Assembly (NCBI GenBank): GCA_910588865.1
Contig: CAJUSJ010000051.1
Span: 1 to 27,766 of the forward strand
DNA: 27,766 nucleotides
Origin: an uncultured Lachnospiraceae bacterium
Lineage (GTDB): Bacteria; Bacillota; Clostridia; Lachnospirales; Lachnospiraceae
Direction: 5' to 3'
How positions within the stretch are numbered: the first letter of the stretch is position 1; each line of letters begins with the position of its first letter. The translations under genes and the position numbers were made by a program. Positions 6,844 through 14,340 of this stretch are shown piece after piece. The notes under the pieces are model-generated. The model saw only the letters and a program-made list of their open reading frames with translations, was not told the origin of the DNA and ran no database searches.

Positions 6844-7860
6844 TTACTGGTCAATGTCAGTGAATAACTCTTTGGCGGAAGAGGTAAGTTCCTCCGGGAT
6901 GGTGATCCCTAAGTTTTCCGCCACCTTGGTGTTGCCGTAGAAAGCAGCCTCCTCGATAACCTCATAGTTCATCTCGCTGGCCTTCTTTTCCCCCTTTAAC
7001 ACAGCCGCGGCCATCCTTCCGGTCTGCTTGCCCAGGTCAATGTAATCCAGTCCCATGGCCGCTAAGCAGCCGATCTTCACCTGCTCGATCTCGCTGCCGA
7101 ACACAGGGATGTTTTTCCTGGCCGCTTTATCAAGGATCACGGGAAGGGAGGCCACCACGGTGTTGTCGGTCAGGTTGGTGACGCAGTCAACCTTTTCTAA
7201 AAGAGAGTCCGCGGCTAAAGGAACATCAGCGGTGGTGGAGATGCCTATATCCACAATTTCAAATCCATAGTCCCCGGACGCGGCCTTGTACTCTTCAATA
7301 GTGGATAAAGAGTTTACCTCGCTGGTAGTGTAGATAATGCCGATGGTTTTCGCGTCCGGCAGCATGGTCCGGATCATCTGGAGCTGCTGGGTGACAGGAA
7401 GCTTGTCGCTGGTGCCGGTGATCTCCCCCACAGGAGTGCCGTCGGCGTTTGCCAGCTCAGCGGCCGCGGGATCCGTGACAGCGGTGAAGATCACAGGGAT
7501 ATCCTGCCTTTTGCCCACCCCGTAGGCGGTCTGGGCCATGGGGGTGGCGATGCCGCAGATCAGATCCACTTTCTGGGAGGCGAAATTGGTGATGATCTGG
7601 CTCGCGATGCCGCCGTCAGCCTGGGAATTCTCGTATAGGACCGTTAAGTTCTGACCTTCCACGATGCCCTCCTCCGCGAGACCTAAGAGAAAGCCCTCCC
7701 GGCAGTTGTCCAACGAGCCGTGGGCCGCGAACTGCCCGATGCCTATGGTGTAGCTTGCCCCATCCCCGGGAGCCGGGGAGCTGGAAGAACCTGAGCAGCC
7801 CCCCAGAAGGGAAGCGGTCACAGCGGTGGTAAGGAATAAGGCTTTAAAAGATTTTTTCAT
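6844..7860 (-). CDS. trpX: ABC substrate-binding lipoprotein, TrpX-type (ABC_sub_bind family)
   Basis: This 338-residue lipoprotein has a type II signal peptide with lipobox LLGGC (Cys22) and a Ser/Pro/Gly-rich tether. It is followed by the two-lobe ABC_sub_bind (PF04392) domain, with landmarks such as IGIGQFAAHGSLDNCREGF, FTAVTDPAAA and TIGIIYTTSEVNS. It captures the ligand outside the membrane and hands it to the permease. ATG 7860 was chosen because TGGAGG lies about 8 bases upstream. A start 15 bases earlier would lie on that ribosome site. As first gene of the operon it directly follows the T-box leader, whose UGG specifier supports tryptophan as the ligand. This family also has members for other substrates. 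Confidence 0.87.
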   Translation of the reverse strand: MKKSFKALFLTTAVTASLLGGCSGSSSSPAPGDGASYTIGIGQFAAHGSLDNCREGFLLGLAEEGIVEGQNLTVLYENSQADGGIASQIITNFASQKVDLICGIATPMAQTAYGVGKRQDIPVIFTAVTDPAAAELANADGTPVGEITGTSDKLPVTQQLQMIRTMLPDAKTIGIIYTTSEVNSLSTIEEYKAASGDYGFEIVDIGISTTADVPLAADSLLEKVDCVTNLTDNTVVASLPVILDKAARKNIPVFGSEIEQVKIGCLAAMGLDYIDLGKQTGRMAAAVLKGEKKASEMNYEVIEEAAFYGNTKVAENLGITIPEELTSSAKELFTDIDQ

Positions 7861-7993
7861 AATGATATCCTCCATATATTAAGATTATTCATCCCGTCTC
7901 CAATGGAGAGTGAGTGGACAAAAGGGGCGGCGGAGCGTGTTTCGGCAAGGTTTATGGGCCGCTGGGGCCATATTCCTTTCCGCTCCGTGTACA

Positions 7994-8262
7994 TAAAAAA
8001 AGTCCCAAGCGCACAGTCTATGCTGTACCCTTGAGACGAATATTATCCGCGGTGCCACTCAAATTGACCTTAAGGTCCTCTTTTCATATACCAACATATA
8101 TGCCGCGGTGGTAACGGTCGCGGAAGCCGTCAGTCCCTACTATGTGATCCACGGTTCAGGACAGCCCTCAAAAGTCCATTCAGCAATTCTCTTCATATCG
8201 CGTTCACACCGGCGGCGACTCTCTGGGATGGGAAAGAAAAGCTTACTCCTCTTTTTCAACGG
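7994..8262 (-). promoter_or_regulatory. T-box riboswitch, tRNA-Trp responsive
   Basis: On the minus strand the leader contains, in order: a stem I with AGTA (8244-8247) opposite GAA plus the codon TGG and an A, in the specifier loop (TGG at 8176-8178); the AGAGAG element of stem I; the T-box sequence GTGGCACCGCGG (8047-8058); and a terminator (7995-8037). The codon UGG identifies tRNA-Trp. The T-box bulge UGGC would pair with an NCCA end whose discriminator base is G, as in bacterial tRNA-Trp. Uncharged tRNA-Trp should stabilise the antiterminator and switch on the uptake operon. Stem boundaries are approximate. Confidence 0.9.
7995..8037 (-). terminator. T-box attenuator terminator
   Basis: On the minus strand GTCTCAAGGGTACAGCATAG pairs imperfectly with CTGTGCGCTTGGGAC, followed by seven T. 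It lies directly after the T-box sequence, in the position of the regulated terminator. Confidence 0.85.
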
Positions 8263-8280
8263 TTTGATTTATTGGGTTGT

Positions 8281-8309
8281 ATCTTAATACAAAATTCCGG
8301 GTTTGTCAA
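8281..8309 (-). promoter_or_regulatory. Promoter of the trpXYZ-type operon (TTGACA, 17 bp, TAAGAT)
   Basis: On the minus strand a consensus TTGACA (8304-8309) and TAAGAT (8281-8286) are separated by 17 bp. Transcription should start near 8274, just before stem I of the T-box. The -35 overlaps that of the divergent promoter. Confidence 0.8.
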
Positions 8310-8331
8310 CAGGAAATTTTTATGATACAAT
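8303..8331 (+). promoter_or_regulatory. Divergent promoter of the cysteine hydrolase gene (TTGTCA, 17 bp, TACAAT)
   Basis: The -35 TTGTCA (8303-8308) and -10 TACAAT (8326-8331) have 17-bp spacing, 54 bp before ATG 8386. The -35 lies on the same seven base pairs as the -35 of the opposing operon. Confidence 0.65.
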
Positions 8332-8385
8332 GGGGAAGCCCGGAAACGCGCAGAGAGCATGGGTTATGAAAGGGAGGAAACAGCC

Positions 8386-8898
8386 ATGAAAAGATTGCTG
8401 GTAGTAGTGGATATGCAGAAGGATTTTATTGACGGAAGCCTGGGGACAGCGGAGGCCAGAGCCATTGTGGAGGCTGTGAAAGAAAAGATCCTGGCTTATG
8501 AAAGGGCAGGGGATGAGGTGATTTTTACCATGGACACCCATTTTGACGATTATTTACAGACCCAGGAGGGAAGGAAGCTTCCCGTAAAGCACTGCGTCAA
8601 AGGCAGCGACGGGTGGAAGCTTCATGAAGAGCTGGATGGTTTTCAGGGAAAAAGATTTGAAAAGAATACCTTCGGCTCCCCGGAGTGCGGACAGTATGTT
8701 GCCCAGGGAGGTTACAGCGCTGTGGAGCTTGTGGGGCTGTGTACGGATATCTGTGTTATATCCAATGCCATGGTGATCAAGGCCATGTCGCCGGAGGTTC
8801 CGGTCGCGGTGGACAGCAGGTGCTGTGCCGGTGTGACGCCGGAGAGCCACAAAAATGCCCTGGAGGCCATGAAGATGTGCCAGATTGAGGTTGTATAG
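8386..8898 (+). CDS. Isochorismatase-family cysteine hydrolase (nicotinamidase-like)
   Basis: This 170-residue cytoplasmic enzyme has the family triad: Asp9 in VVDMQKDF, Lys93 in FEKNTFG and Cys123 in CTDICV. Metal-binding positions of nicotinamidases are partly kept: Asp50 and His52 in MDTHFDDY, and His69 in LPVKHCVKGSDGW. The extra histidine usually found after the DxH motif is missing. It therefore may hydrolyse nicotinamide or another small amide, and the exact substrate is open. ATG 8386 is preceded by GGGAGG at good spacing. An in-frame ATG at 8359 lacks this. The gene is followed 39 bp later by a GNAT acetyltransferase and probably shares its transcript. Confidence 0.85.
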   Translation: MKRLLVVVDMQKDFIDGSLGTAEARAIVEAVKEKILAYERAGDEVIFTMDTHFDDYLQTQEGRKLPVKHCVKGSDGWKLHEELDGFQGKRFEKNTFGSPECGQYVAQGGYSAVELVGLCTDICVISNAMVIKAMSPEVPVAVDSRCCAGVTPESHKNALEAMKMCQIEVV

Positions 8899-8937
8899 CA
8901 TATGGCGGAAATCGTTGAGAACAGACAGGAGAACAAG

Positions 8938-9465
8938 ATGAGTGAAATGATGAATGAGCACAGCCGCTTACAGGAATTCACAATCCAGCCGGCCAGACTC
9001 TGTCAGCTGGACCAGATCCTTGATATGTACAGCCGCGCCAGACAGTTTATGGCGGAACACAATAATCCGACCCAGTGGCCGGCTGACTACCCGTCCCGGG
9101 ACATGGTCGCGGATGATATAGAGGCCGGCTTTATGTTTGCCTGCATGGACGGGCAGGAGCTGGCCGCGGTCTTTTACTACCGCGCGGGGGAAGAAACGGA
9201 TTATGAGAATATCCGGGACGGCTGCTGGCTGAACCAGGAACCTTACGGCGTGGTGCACCGGATCACAACGGGAGGAGGCCGCCGGGGAGCGGGATCGTTT
9301 TGCCTTAACTGGGCGTGGCGGCAGTGCGGCAATCTGAAGATCGACACCCACAGGGACAATGCGGTCATGCAGAACCTGTTAAAAAAGAATGGATTTCAGT
9401 ACTGCGGCATCATCCGGGGAAGAGATGGGGGAGAACGTCTGGCGTACCAGAAAGAAAAACCATAA
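8938..9465 (+). CDS. GNAT-family N-acetyltransferase
   Basis: This 175-residue protein has the GNAT layout: an N-terminal helix pair (QILDMYSRARQFM), a central strand (LAAVFYYR), a glycine- and arginine-rich acetyl-CoA loop (GGGRRGAGSFCLNWAW) and the C-terminal DTHRDNAVMQNLLKKNGF segment, typical of the tyrosine/asparagine helix region. It should transfer an acetyl group from acetyl-CoA to an unknown amine. ATG 8938 has AGGAG 6 bases upstream. The in-frame ATG at 8902 lies only 3 bases after the preceding stop and has no ribosome site. The core loop differs from the common RxxGxG/A spacing, so substrate prediction is not possible. Confidence 0.83.
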   Translation: MSEMMNEHSRLQEFTIQPARLCQLDQILDMYSRARQFMAEHNNPTQWPADYPSRDMVADDIEAGFMFACMDGQELAAVFYYRAGEETDYENIRDGCWLNQEPYGVVHRITTGGGRRGAGSFCLNWAWRQCGNLKIDTHRDNAVMQNLLKKNGFQYCGIIRGRDGGERLAYQKEKP

Positions 9466-9472
9466 AAAACAG

Positions 9473-9501
9473 TTGCAATGTCGTGAAAATCATTCTATAA
9501 T
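9473..9501 (+). promoter_or_regulatory. Promoter of the peptide ABC operon (TTGCAA, 17 bp, TATAAT)
   Basis: A consensus TATAAT (9496-9501) lies 17 bp after TTGCAA (9473-9478), with an A-run just upstream of the -35. Transcription should start near 9508. Confidence 0.8.
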
Positions 9502-9525
9502 AGAGAACGACATAATCGCGACGGG

Positions 9526-9554
9526 GCATTAGAGTCTTTCTAATGCTTTTTTTT
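9526..9554 (+). terminator. Terminator hairpin inside the leader of the peptide ABC operon
   Basis: A perfect 8-bp stem GCATTAGA / TCTAATGC (9526-9533, 9539-9546) is followed by eight T. It lies only ~20 nt after the predicted transcription start and ~60 nt before the binding-protein gene, so it would act as an attenuator or end a very short RNA. Confidence 0.75.
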
Positions 9555-9614
9555 TACAGAAAGTTCCCAAAAGGCGTCTGTAAAAGTAAAAATCAAGAGA
9601 CAGGAGGCAGGATT

Positions 9615-11312
9615 ATGAGAAAATATCTTTCTTTGCTGATGGCGGGAGTTTTGGCTGTCAGCATGCTGGGAGGCTGCGGATCAGCCTTTGACGATGGTTC
9701 TTCCACCGGGGCCGCGGCAGGAGATGGCGGCGGGGCCCAGACTCAGGCAGGGGCGTCGGGAGAGACAACCCCGGCAGCGGCGGGAAGCGGCGCGGCGGCC
9801 GGCGGCAATGTGATCCATATTCCAGAGAAGGATGAGTTCCCTACAGTAGACTGTCAGAAAGATACAGAGTTTTATGTGGTTCCATTAAACATCTATGATC
9901 GCCTGGTGGAATGCGAAGTGGTGGACGGAGTGGCCACCATTGTGCCCAGCCTCGCCAAGAGCTGGGATATCAGCCCCGATGGTCTGGTATATACCTTCCA
10001 TCTCAGAGACGACGTGACGTTCCACAACGGTGCCCGGTTTACGGCAGACGATGTGGTGTACACGGTGGAGAGGATGATGAACCCGGCTACAGCGGCCTTG
10101 AACACAGACTTTTTCAGCATGATCAAAGGCGCGGGTGATATGCTTGATGGTCAGGCGGAGGGCGTAGAAGGCGTGAAAGCCCTGGACGACTACACGGTGG
10201 AGATCACCTTGGAGGTGCCGTTTGCCCCGTTTTTGGCAAACCTGGCCACACCCTCCTGCTCCATCTACAACCGGGAGGCCACAGAGGCGGCGGGAGATCA
10301 GTTCGGCATTGACCCGGCGGTGACAGTGGGAACCGGCCCCTTTAAGATAACGGACTGGGTGCTCAACGACAGGATCACCCTGGCGCGCAACGATGACTAT
10401 TTCAAGGGTCCGGCCAAGATTGATGGCATTGAGCTGATTCAGGTTCCTGACGAGAATACCCAGAAGCTGATGTATGAGAACGGGGAGCTGGACGTGGTGG
10501 ATCTGAGCAGCTCCACATCCCAGCTGGCATATTTTATGGGCAATGAAACCTACAAAGACAACCTGGTCACAGGGCCGGAGGCAGGCAACTATTTTTACGC
10601 TTTTAACCTTGATATGAAACCTACGGATGATGTCAGGGTGCGCAAGGCTATTTCCATGGCCATTGACCGTCAGACCATTCTGGATCAGATGTACAACGGG
10701 GCGGGCCATGTGGTGAACTCCATGCTTCCTGACGGCGTTTTAGGCTCCTACGATGCCCAGGAGATTCCCTATGACCCGGAGGGGGCTAAAGCCCTGCTGG
10801 CGGAGGCAGGTTACGGGGATGGCTGTGACCTGGAGATTTATCAGAAGACCGATGACCCGGATGCCCTGGCAATCAACCAGGTTATCATGTCCATGCTGGG
10901 TCAGGTGGGGATCAATGCCACCATCAAGCAGATGGACGAGGCCGCGTATCTTTCCGAGAGGAGAGAGGGAAATATCGGCATGACCAGAGCCGTGTGGTGG
11001 GCTGATTTCAACGATCCGGATAATTTCCTGTACACCTTCTTTACCGAGAAGAACACCAAGGCCCGCTCCATCAATCACAAGAACGGGGATGTGTACCAGT
11101 GGCTGGAGGATGCCAGAGCCATGGTGGATGAGGATGAGCGCATGGCCCTCTACCAGAAGATCGACACCACCATGGTGCAGGATGAGGCTGCTGTGTTCCC
11201 CCTGTATCAGATGGACCACATCGTGGTGGTTCAGGACTGGGTGAAAGGCTTTGAGATCCCCTGGAACGGTTGGACAGACACCTCTTATTACAATGTTTCC
11301 ATTGAGAGATAG
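9615..11312 (+). CDS. Peptide ABC transporter substrate-binding lipoprotein (SBP_bac_5 family)
   Basis: This 565-residue lipoprotein has a signal peptide with lipobox MLGGC (Cys21), a Gly/Ala-rich flexible linker (about 22-65) and a full SBP_bac_5 domain. Landmarks are IYDRLVECE, LAKSWDISPDGLVYTFHLRD, VTFHNGARFTADDVVYTVER, GTGPFKITDW and VRVRKAISMAIDR. It binds oligopeptides, dipeptides or related ligands outside the membrane and delivers them to the permease pair encoded downstream. ATG 9615 was chosen because AGGAGG lies about 8 bases upstream and the signal peptide begins there. The gene is flanked by a leader terminator and by a terminator after its stop, a layout that yields more binding protein than permease. 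Confidence 0.93.
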   Translation: MRKYLSLLMAGVLAVSMLGGCGSAFDDGSSTGAAAGDGGGAQTQAGASGETTPAAAGSGAAAGGNVIHIPEKDEFPTVDCQKDTEFYVVPLNIYDRLVECEVVDGVATIVPSLAKSWDISPDGLVYTFHLRDDVTFHNGARFTADDVVYTVERMMNPATAALNTDFFSMIKGAGDMLDGQAEGVEGVKALDDYTVEITLEVPFAPFLANLATPSCSIYNREATEAAGDQFGIDPAVTVGTGPFKITDWVLNDRITLARNDDYFKGPAKIDGIELIQVPDENTQKLMYENGELDVVDLSSSTSQLAYFMGNETYKDNLVTGPEAGNYFYAFNLDMKPTDDVRVRKAISMAIDRQTILDQMYNGAGHVVNSMLPDGVLGSYDAQEIPYDPEGAKALLAEAGYGDGCDLEIYQKTDDPDALAINQVIMSMLGQVGINATIKQMDEAAYLSERREGNIGMTRAVWWADFNDPDNFLYTFFTEKNTKARSINHKNGDVYQWLEDARAMVDEDERMALYQKIDTTMVQDEAAVFPLYQMDHIVVVQDWVKGFEIPWNGWTDTSYYNVSIER

Positions 11313-11322
11313 AAAGATCACA

Positions 11323-11353
11323 GGCGGCTTACAGGATCTAAGCCGCCTTTTTT
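11323..11353 (+). terminator. Intra-operon terminator after the binding-protein gene
   Basis: A perfect 9-bp stem GGCGGCTTA / TAAGCCGCC is followed by six T. It lies between the binding-protein gene and the first permease gene, with no obvious new promoter after it, so partial read-through is expected. Confidence 0.85.
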
Positions 11354-11408
11354 AGCAGGCGGCGGCCCCGTGGCTTCCAAATGTACGCGCCTAAGGAGGA
11401 GATAGCGG

Positions 11409-12329
11409 ATGTTAAAATACATAGCCAAACGGGTATTAGTGACCATTCCGGTGCTGATCGGCGTTGTATTTATGATTTTTGTCATGCTCAGCGTGGTCCC
11501 CGGAGATCCGCTGACTGTCATGATGGGAGAAAAAGTGAAGGTAGATGTCATCGAGCGCCTCAGCGTGACCATGCATCTCAATGATCCATGGTATGTTCGT
11601 TTTGTGTGGTATCTGTGGGATGCCCTCCACGGAGATTTCGGCACCTCCTACAAGCTGACCCGGAGCGTGTCATCCCTCATCGCCAACGCGTTTCCAAAGA
11701 CCCTGATGCTGGCTGCCAGCGCGGCGGTTCTGTCCTGGCTTGTGGGGATCCCGGCCGGGATCATCTCAGCGGTAAAGAAGAATTCCTTAGTGGATCATCT
11801 CTTCATGGGCTTTGCCCTGTGCGGGGTGTCCATACCGGCTTTCTCCGTGGGCATGTTTTTACAGAACCTGTTCAATGGCATCCTTCCGGTATCAGGCTTT
11901 GCCTCTCCCGCGCACCTGATCCTTCCTGCCCTGGTGCTGGGGTGGAACGCGGCCGGGACCATTGCCCGCCTTACCAGGTCCAGCCTTCTTGAGGTTTTGG
12001 AGGACGATTATATCCGGACCGCCAGGGCCAAGGGTCTGGCGCCGCTTCCGGTGATTTTGTGGCACGGGCTGAAAAATTCCCTGCTTCCGGTGATTACCAT
12101 GATGGCCATCCAGATATCCAGCCTGCTGTCAGGAGCGGTGATCACGGAGACCTTGTTCAGCATCCCGGGCATCGGCCGTCTGACGGTGGATGCCATCAAT
12201 GGCAGGGACATGCCCCTCTTGCAGGGAACCGTGATTTTTACCACCGCGGTGATCATCATGGGAAACTTAATCGCGGATATTTTGTACTGTGTGGTGGATC
12301 CCAGAATACGGGTGGAGGGAGGAAAATAA
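11409..12329 (+). CDS. Peptide ABC transporter permease, DppB/OppB type
   Basis: This 306-residue membrane protein has six predicted transmembrane segments. Its N-terminal helix (KRVLVTIPVLIGVVFMIFVML) is typical of DppB/OppB. The EAA-type loop that docks to the ATPase is RTARAKGLAPLPVILWHGLK (about 198-217), followed by FSIPGIGRLTVDAINGRD. With the next gene product it forms the channel for peptide-type substrates. ATG 11409 follows AAGGAGG at good distance. The next gene starts directly after it. Confidence 0.93.
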   Translation: MLKYIAKRVLVTIPVLIGVVFMIFVMLSVVPGDPLTVMMGEKVKVDVIERLSVTMHLNDPWYVRFVWYLWDALHGDFGTSYKLTRSVSSLIANAFPKTLMLAASAAVLSWLVGIPAGIISAVKKNSLVDHLFMGFALCGVSIPAFSVGMFLQNLFNGILPVSGFASPAHLILPALVLGWNAAGTIARLTRSSLLEVLEDDYIRTARAKGLAPLPVILWHGLKNSLLPVITMMAIQISSLLSGAVITETLFSIPGIGRLTVDAINGRDMPLLQGTVIFTTAVIIMGNLIADILYCVVDPRIRVEGGK

Positions 12330-12330
12330 T

Positions 12331-13305
12331 ATGGCGAGATTTGAACAGGCGGCTTCCCTGGCAGCCAGGCTGGCCGTGGACTCTGTGAAAGAGCGGTTTT
12401 CACCCGAAGAACGTCTGGAGGCGATTCAGAGGGTGGAGGAGGAAGAGCTGGGATACATGCCCATGCCTGACACCCTTGAGGTCAAATTTGTGAACATGTG
12501 CAGGGAAAACAAGGTGGCGGCGGTCAGCGCGGTGGTTCTGGCGGTTATGTCCCTGGCGATTATCTTCGCGGACAAGCTGACCGTCTATGATCCCAATGCT
12601 ATCAATCTTGTGGAGCGCCTTATGCCCCCAAGCAGGGCCCACTGGTGCGGAACCGATGACCTGGGAAGAGACATTTTCACCAGGATCCTCTATGGAGGAA
12701 GAGTGTCTCTTCTGGTGGGAGTGATCCCCACCACCATCTCCATGGCCATCGGCATTGTGCTGGGGATGGTGTCCGGATATATCCGCCAGCTGGATGCGGT
12801 GATCATGCGTCTCGCGGATATTGTTCTGGCATTTCCCTCCATTGTGCTGGCCATGGTGGTGATGTACACCCTTGGGGCCACCACCAGCAACATCTTCATC
12901 GCCCTGTCCATGATCGGCTGGGCGGGGACAGCCAGGATCGTCCGCTCCCAGACCTTATCTCTCCGGGAGCAGGAGTTTGTGGAAGCGGCCAGAGGCATGG
13001 GGGTAAAAAAATGGACCATCATGTTCCGCCATATCCTCCCCAACTGCCTGCCATCCCTGATCGTCTTGTTTACCTTAAATATCCCTGACGCCATCCTGTC
13101 GGAGGCCAATCTGAGCTTCCTTGGGGTGGGCACTCAGCCCCCTGATTCCAGCTGGGGCCTGATGGTGTCCCAGTCCAGAACCTTTGCCATGTCCAGCCCG
13201 TGGATGCTGATCTTTCCCAGTCTGGCCATCCTGATCATGGTGCTGGCCCTGAATTTCCTGGGAGACGGCTTGCGGGACGCGGTGGACCCCCACATGAAGA
13301 AATAG
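12331..13305 (+). CDS. Peptide ABC transporter permease, DppC/OppC type
   Basis: This 324-residue membrane protein is longer than the usual ~300-residue DppC because of a ~60-residue charged cytoplasmic N-terminal extension. It has the family marker GTDDLGRDIFTRILYGGRVSL, an EAA loop (VEAARGMGVKKWTIMFRHIL) and the end NFLGDGLRDAVDP. It pairs with the preceding DppB-like subunit. ATG 12331 was chosen because GGAGGGAGG lies just upstream. An upstream in-frame ATG at 12289 would begin inside the previous gene. Confidence 0.93.
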   Translation: MARFEQAASLAARLAVDSVKERFSPEERLEAIQRVEEEELGYMPMPDTLEVKFVNMCRENKVAAVSAVVLAVMSLAIIFADKLTVYDPNAINLVERLMPPSRAHWCGTDDLGRDIFTRILYGGRVSLLVGVIPTTISMAIGIVLGMVSGYIRQLDAVIMRLADIVLAFPSIVLAMVVMYTLGATTSNIFIALSMIGWAGTARIVRSQTLSLREQEFVEAARGMGVKKWTIMFRHILPNCLPSLIVLFTLNIPDAILSEANLSFLGVGTQPPDSSWGLMVSQSRTFAMSSPWMLIFPSLAILIMVLALNFLGDGLRDAVDPHMKK

Positions 13306-13359
13306 GGCGCATAGGAAATGAGACAGCCGCGAGACGGCGAGAGAGAAAGGAAGACCATC

Positions 13360-14340
13360 ATGGAAGAGAGATTATTGCGGATCCAGGACCTGCGGACCAC
13401 CTTCTATACCAGAGAGGGAGAGATACACGCGGTGGACGGAGTCAGCATAGACATAGACGCCGGGGAGAGTGTGGGGATCGTGGGAGAGTCGGGCTGCGGA
13501 AAAAGCATGACAGCCATGTCTGTCATGGGGCTTTTAAAGAAGCCGGGCAAGGTGGATGGCGGCCAGATCTTGTTTGACCAGAAGGAACTGACAGGCATGG
13601 CGGCAAAGGAGAGGCGGAAGATCTTAGGCAACCAGATCGCCATGATCTTCCAGGAACCCATGACCTCCTTAAATCCGGTGACCACTGTGGGCAAGCAGGT
13701 GCGGGAGGCCCTTCTTCTCCACAATAAGGGTATGACCAGGGAAGAGGCCAAAAAAAGGGTTATTGAGGCCTTTGAGCTGGTGGGGATCCCCGATGCCCAA
13801 AAGCGCTACAGCGAATATCCCCACCAGTTGTCAGGAGGCCTGCGCCAGAGGGTGATGATCGCCATGGCCATGGCCTGCGGCCCCAAGCTTCTCATAGCCG
13901 ATGAGCCTACCACGGCTCTTGACGTAACCATTGAGGCCCAGATTCTTCATCTGATGAAACAGCTTCAGGAGGAAAAAGGGACAGCCGTGATGATGATCAC
14001 CCACAACTTAGGGGTGGTGGCCCAGTTCTGCGCCAGGCTGTATGTCATGTACGCGGGAAAAGTGATGGAGAGCGGAACCGTGAAGGAGATCTTTAAAAAT
14101 GTATGCCACCCATATACAGACGGCCTGATGCGGTCCGTGCCGGATATGGAGTCCAAGGAGCGGCTTTACAACATCAGGGGAATGGTGCCGAACATGCTCC
14201 ATCTTCCCAAAGGGTGCCGTTTCTGCCCCAGATGTCAGCACTCCATGCCAAAATGCTTTCAGCAGGAGCCGGATCTTTACGAACCGTCGCCAGGGCATTT
14301 TGTAAGGTGCTTTTTATTTGAAAGCGAGGGTGAGAGATGA
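13360..14340 (+). CDS. Peptide ABC transporter ATP-binding protein, DppD/OppD type
   Basis: This 326-residue ATPase has Walker A GESGCGKS (42-49), a Q-loop (MIFQEPMTSLNP), an LSGGLRQRV signature, Walker B LLIADEPTTALDVT and an H-loop (MITHNLG). Its C-terminal oligopeptide-transporter region carries four conserved cysteines in GCRF, PRC, KC and VRC contexts, positions that bind a 4Fe-4S cluster in characterised DppD proteins (family knowledge). The start at ATG 13360 is preceded by AAAGGAAG. An in-frame ATG at 13318 lacks a ribosome site. It overlaps the next gene by 4 bp (ATGA), indicating coupled translation. Confidence 0.93.
   Translation: MEERLLRIQDLRTTFYTREGEIHAVDGVSIDIDAGESVGIVGESGCGKSMTAMSVMGLLKKPGKVDGGQILFDQKELTGMAAKERRKILGNQIAMIFQEPMTSLNPVTTVGKQVREALLLHNKGMTREEAKKRVIEAFELVGIPDAQKRYSEYPHQLSGGLRQRVMIAMAMACGPKLLIADEPTTALDVTIEAQILHLMKQLQEEKGTAVMMITHNLGVVAQFCARLYVMYAGKVMESGTVKEIFKNVCHPYTDGLMRSVPDMESKERLYNIRGMVPNMLHLPKGCRFCPRCQHSMPKCFQQEPDLYEPSPGHFVRCFLFESEGER

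Noticed and set aside
9885..10709. Long minus-strand frame (274 codons) opposite the peptide-binding protein
   Set aside because: It lies fully inside a confidently assigned gene, has no ribosome site and its composition (many His/Val/Arg) is that of an antisense shadow.
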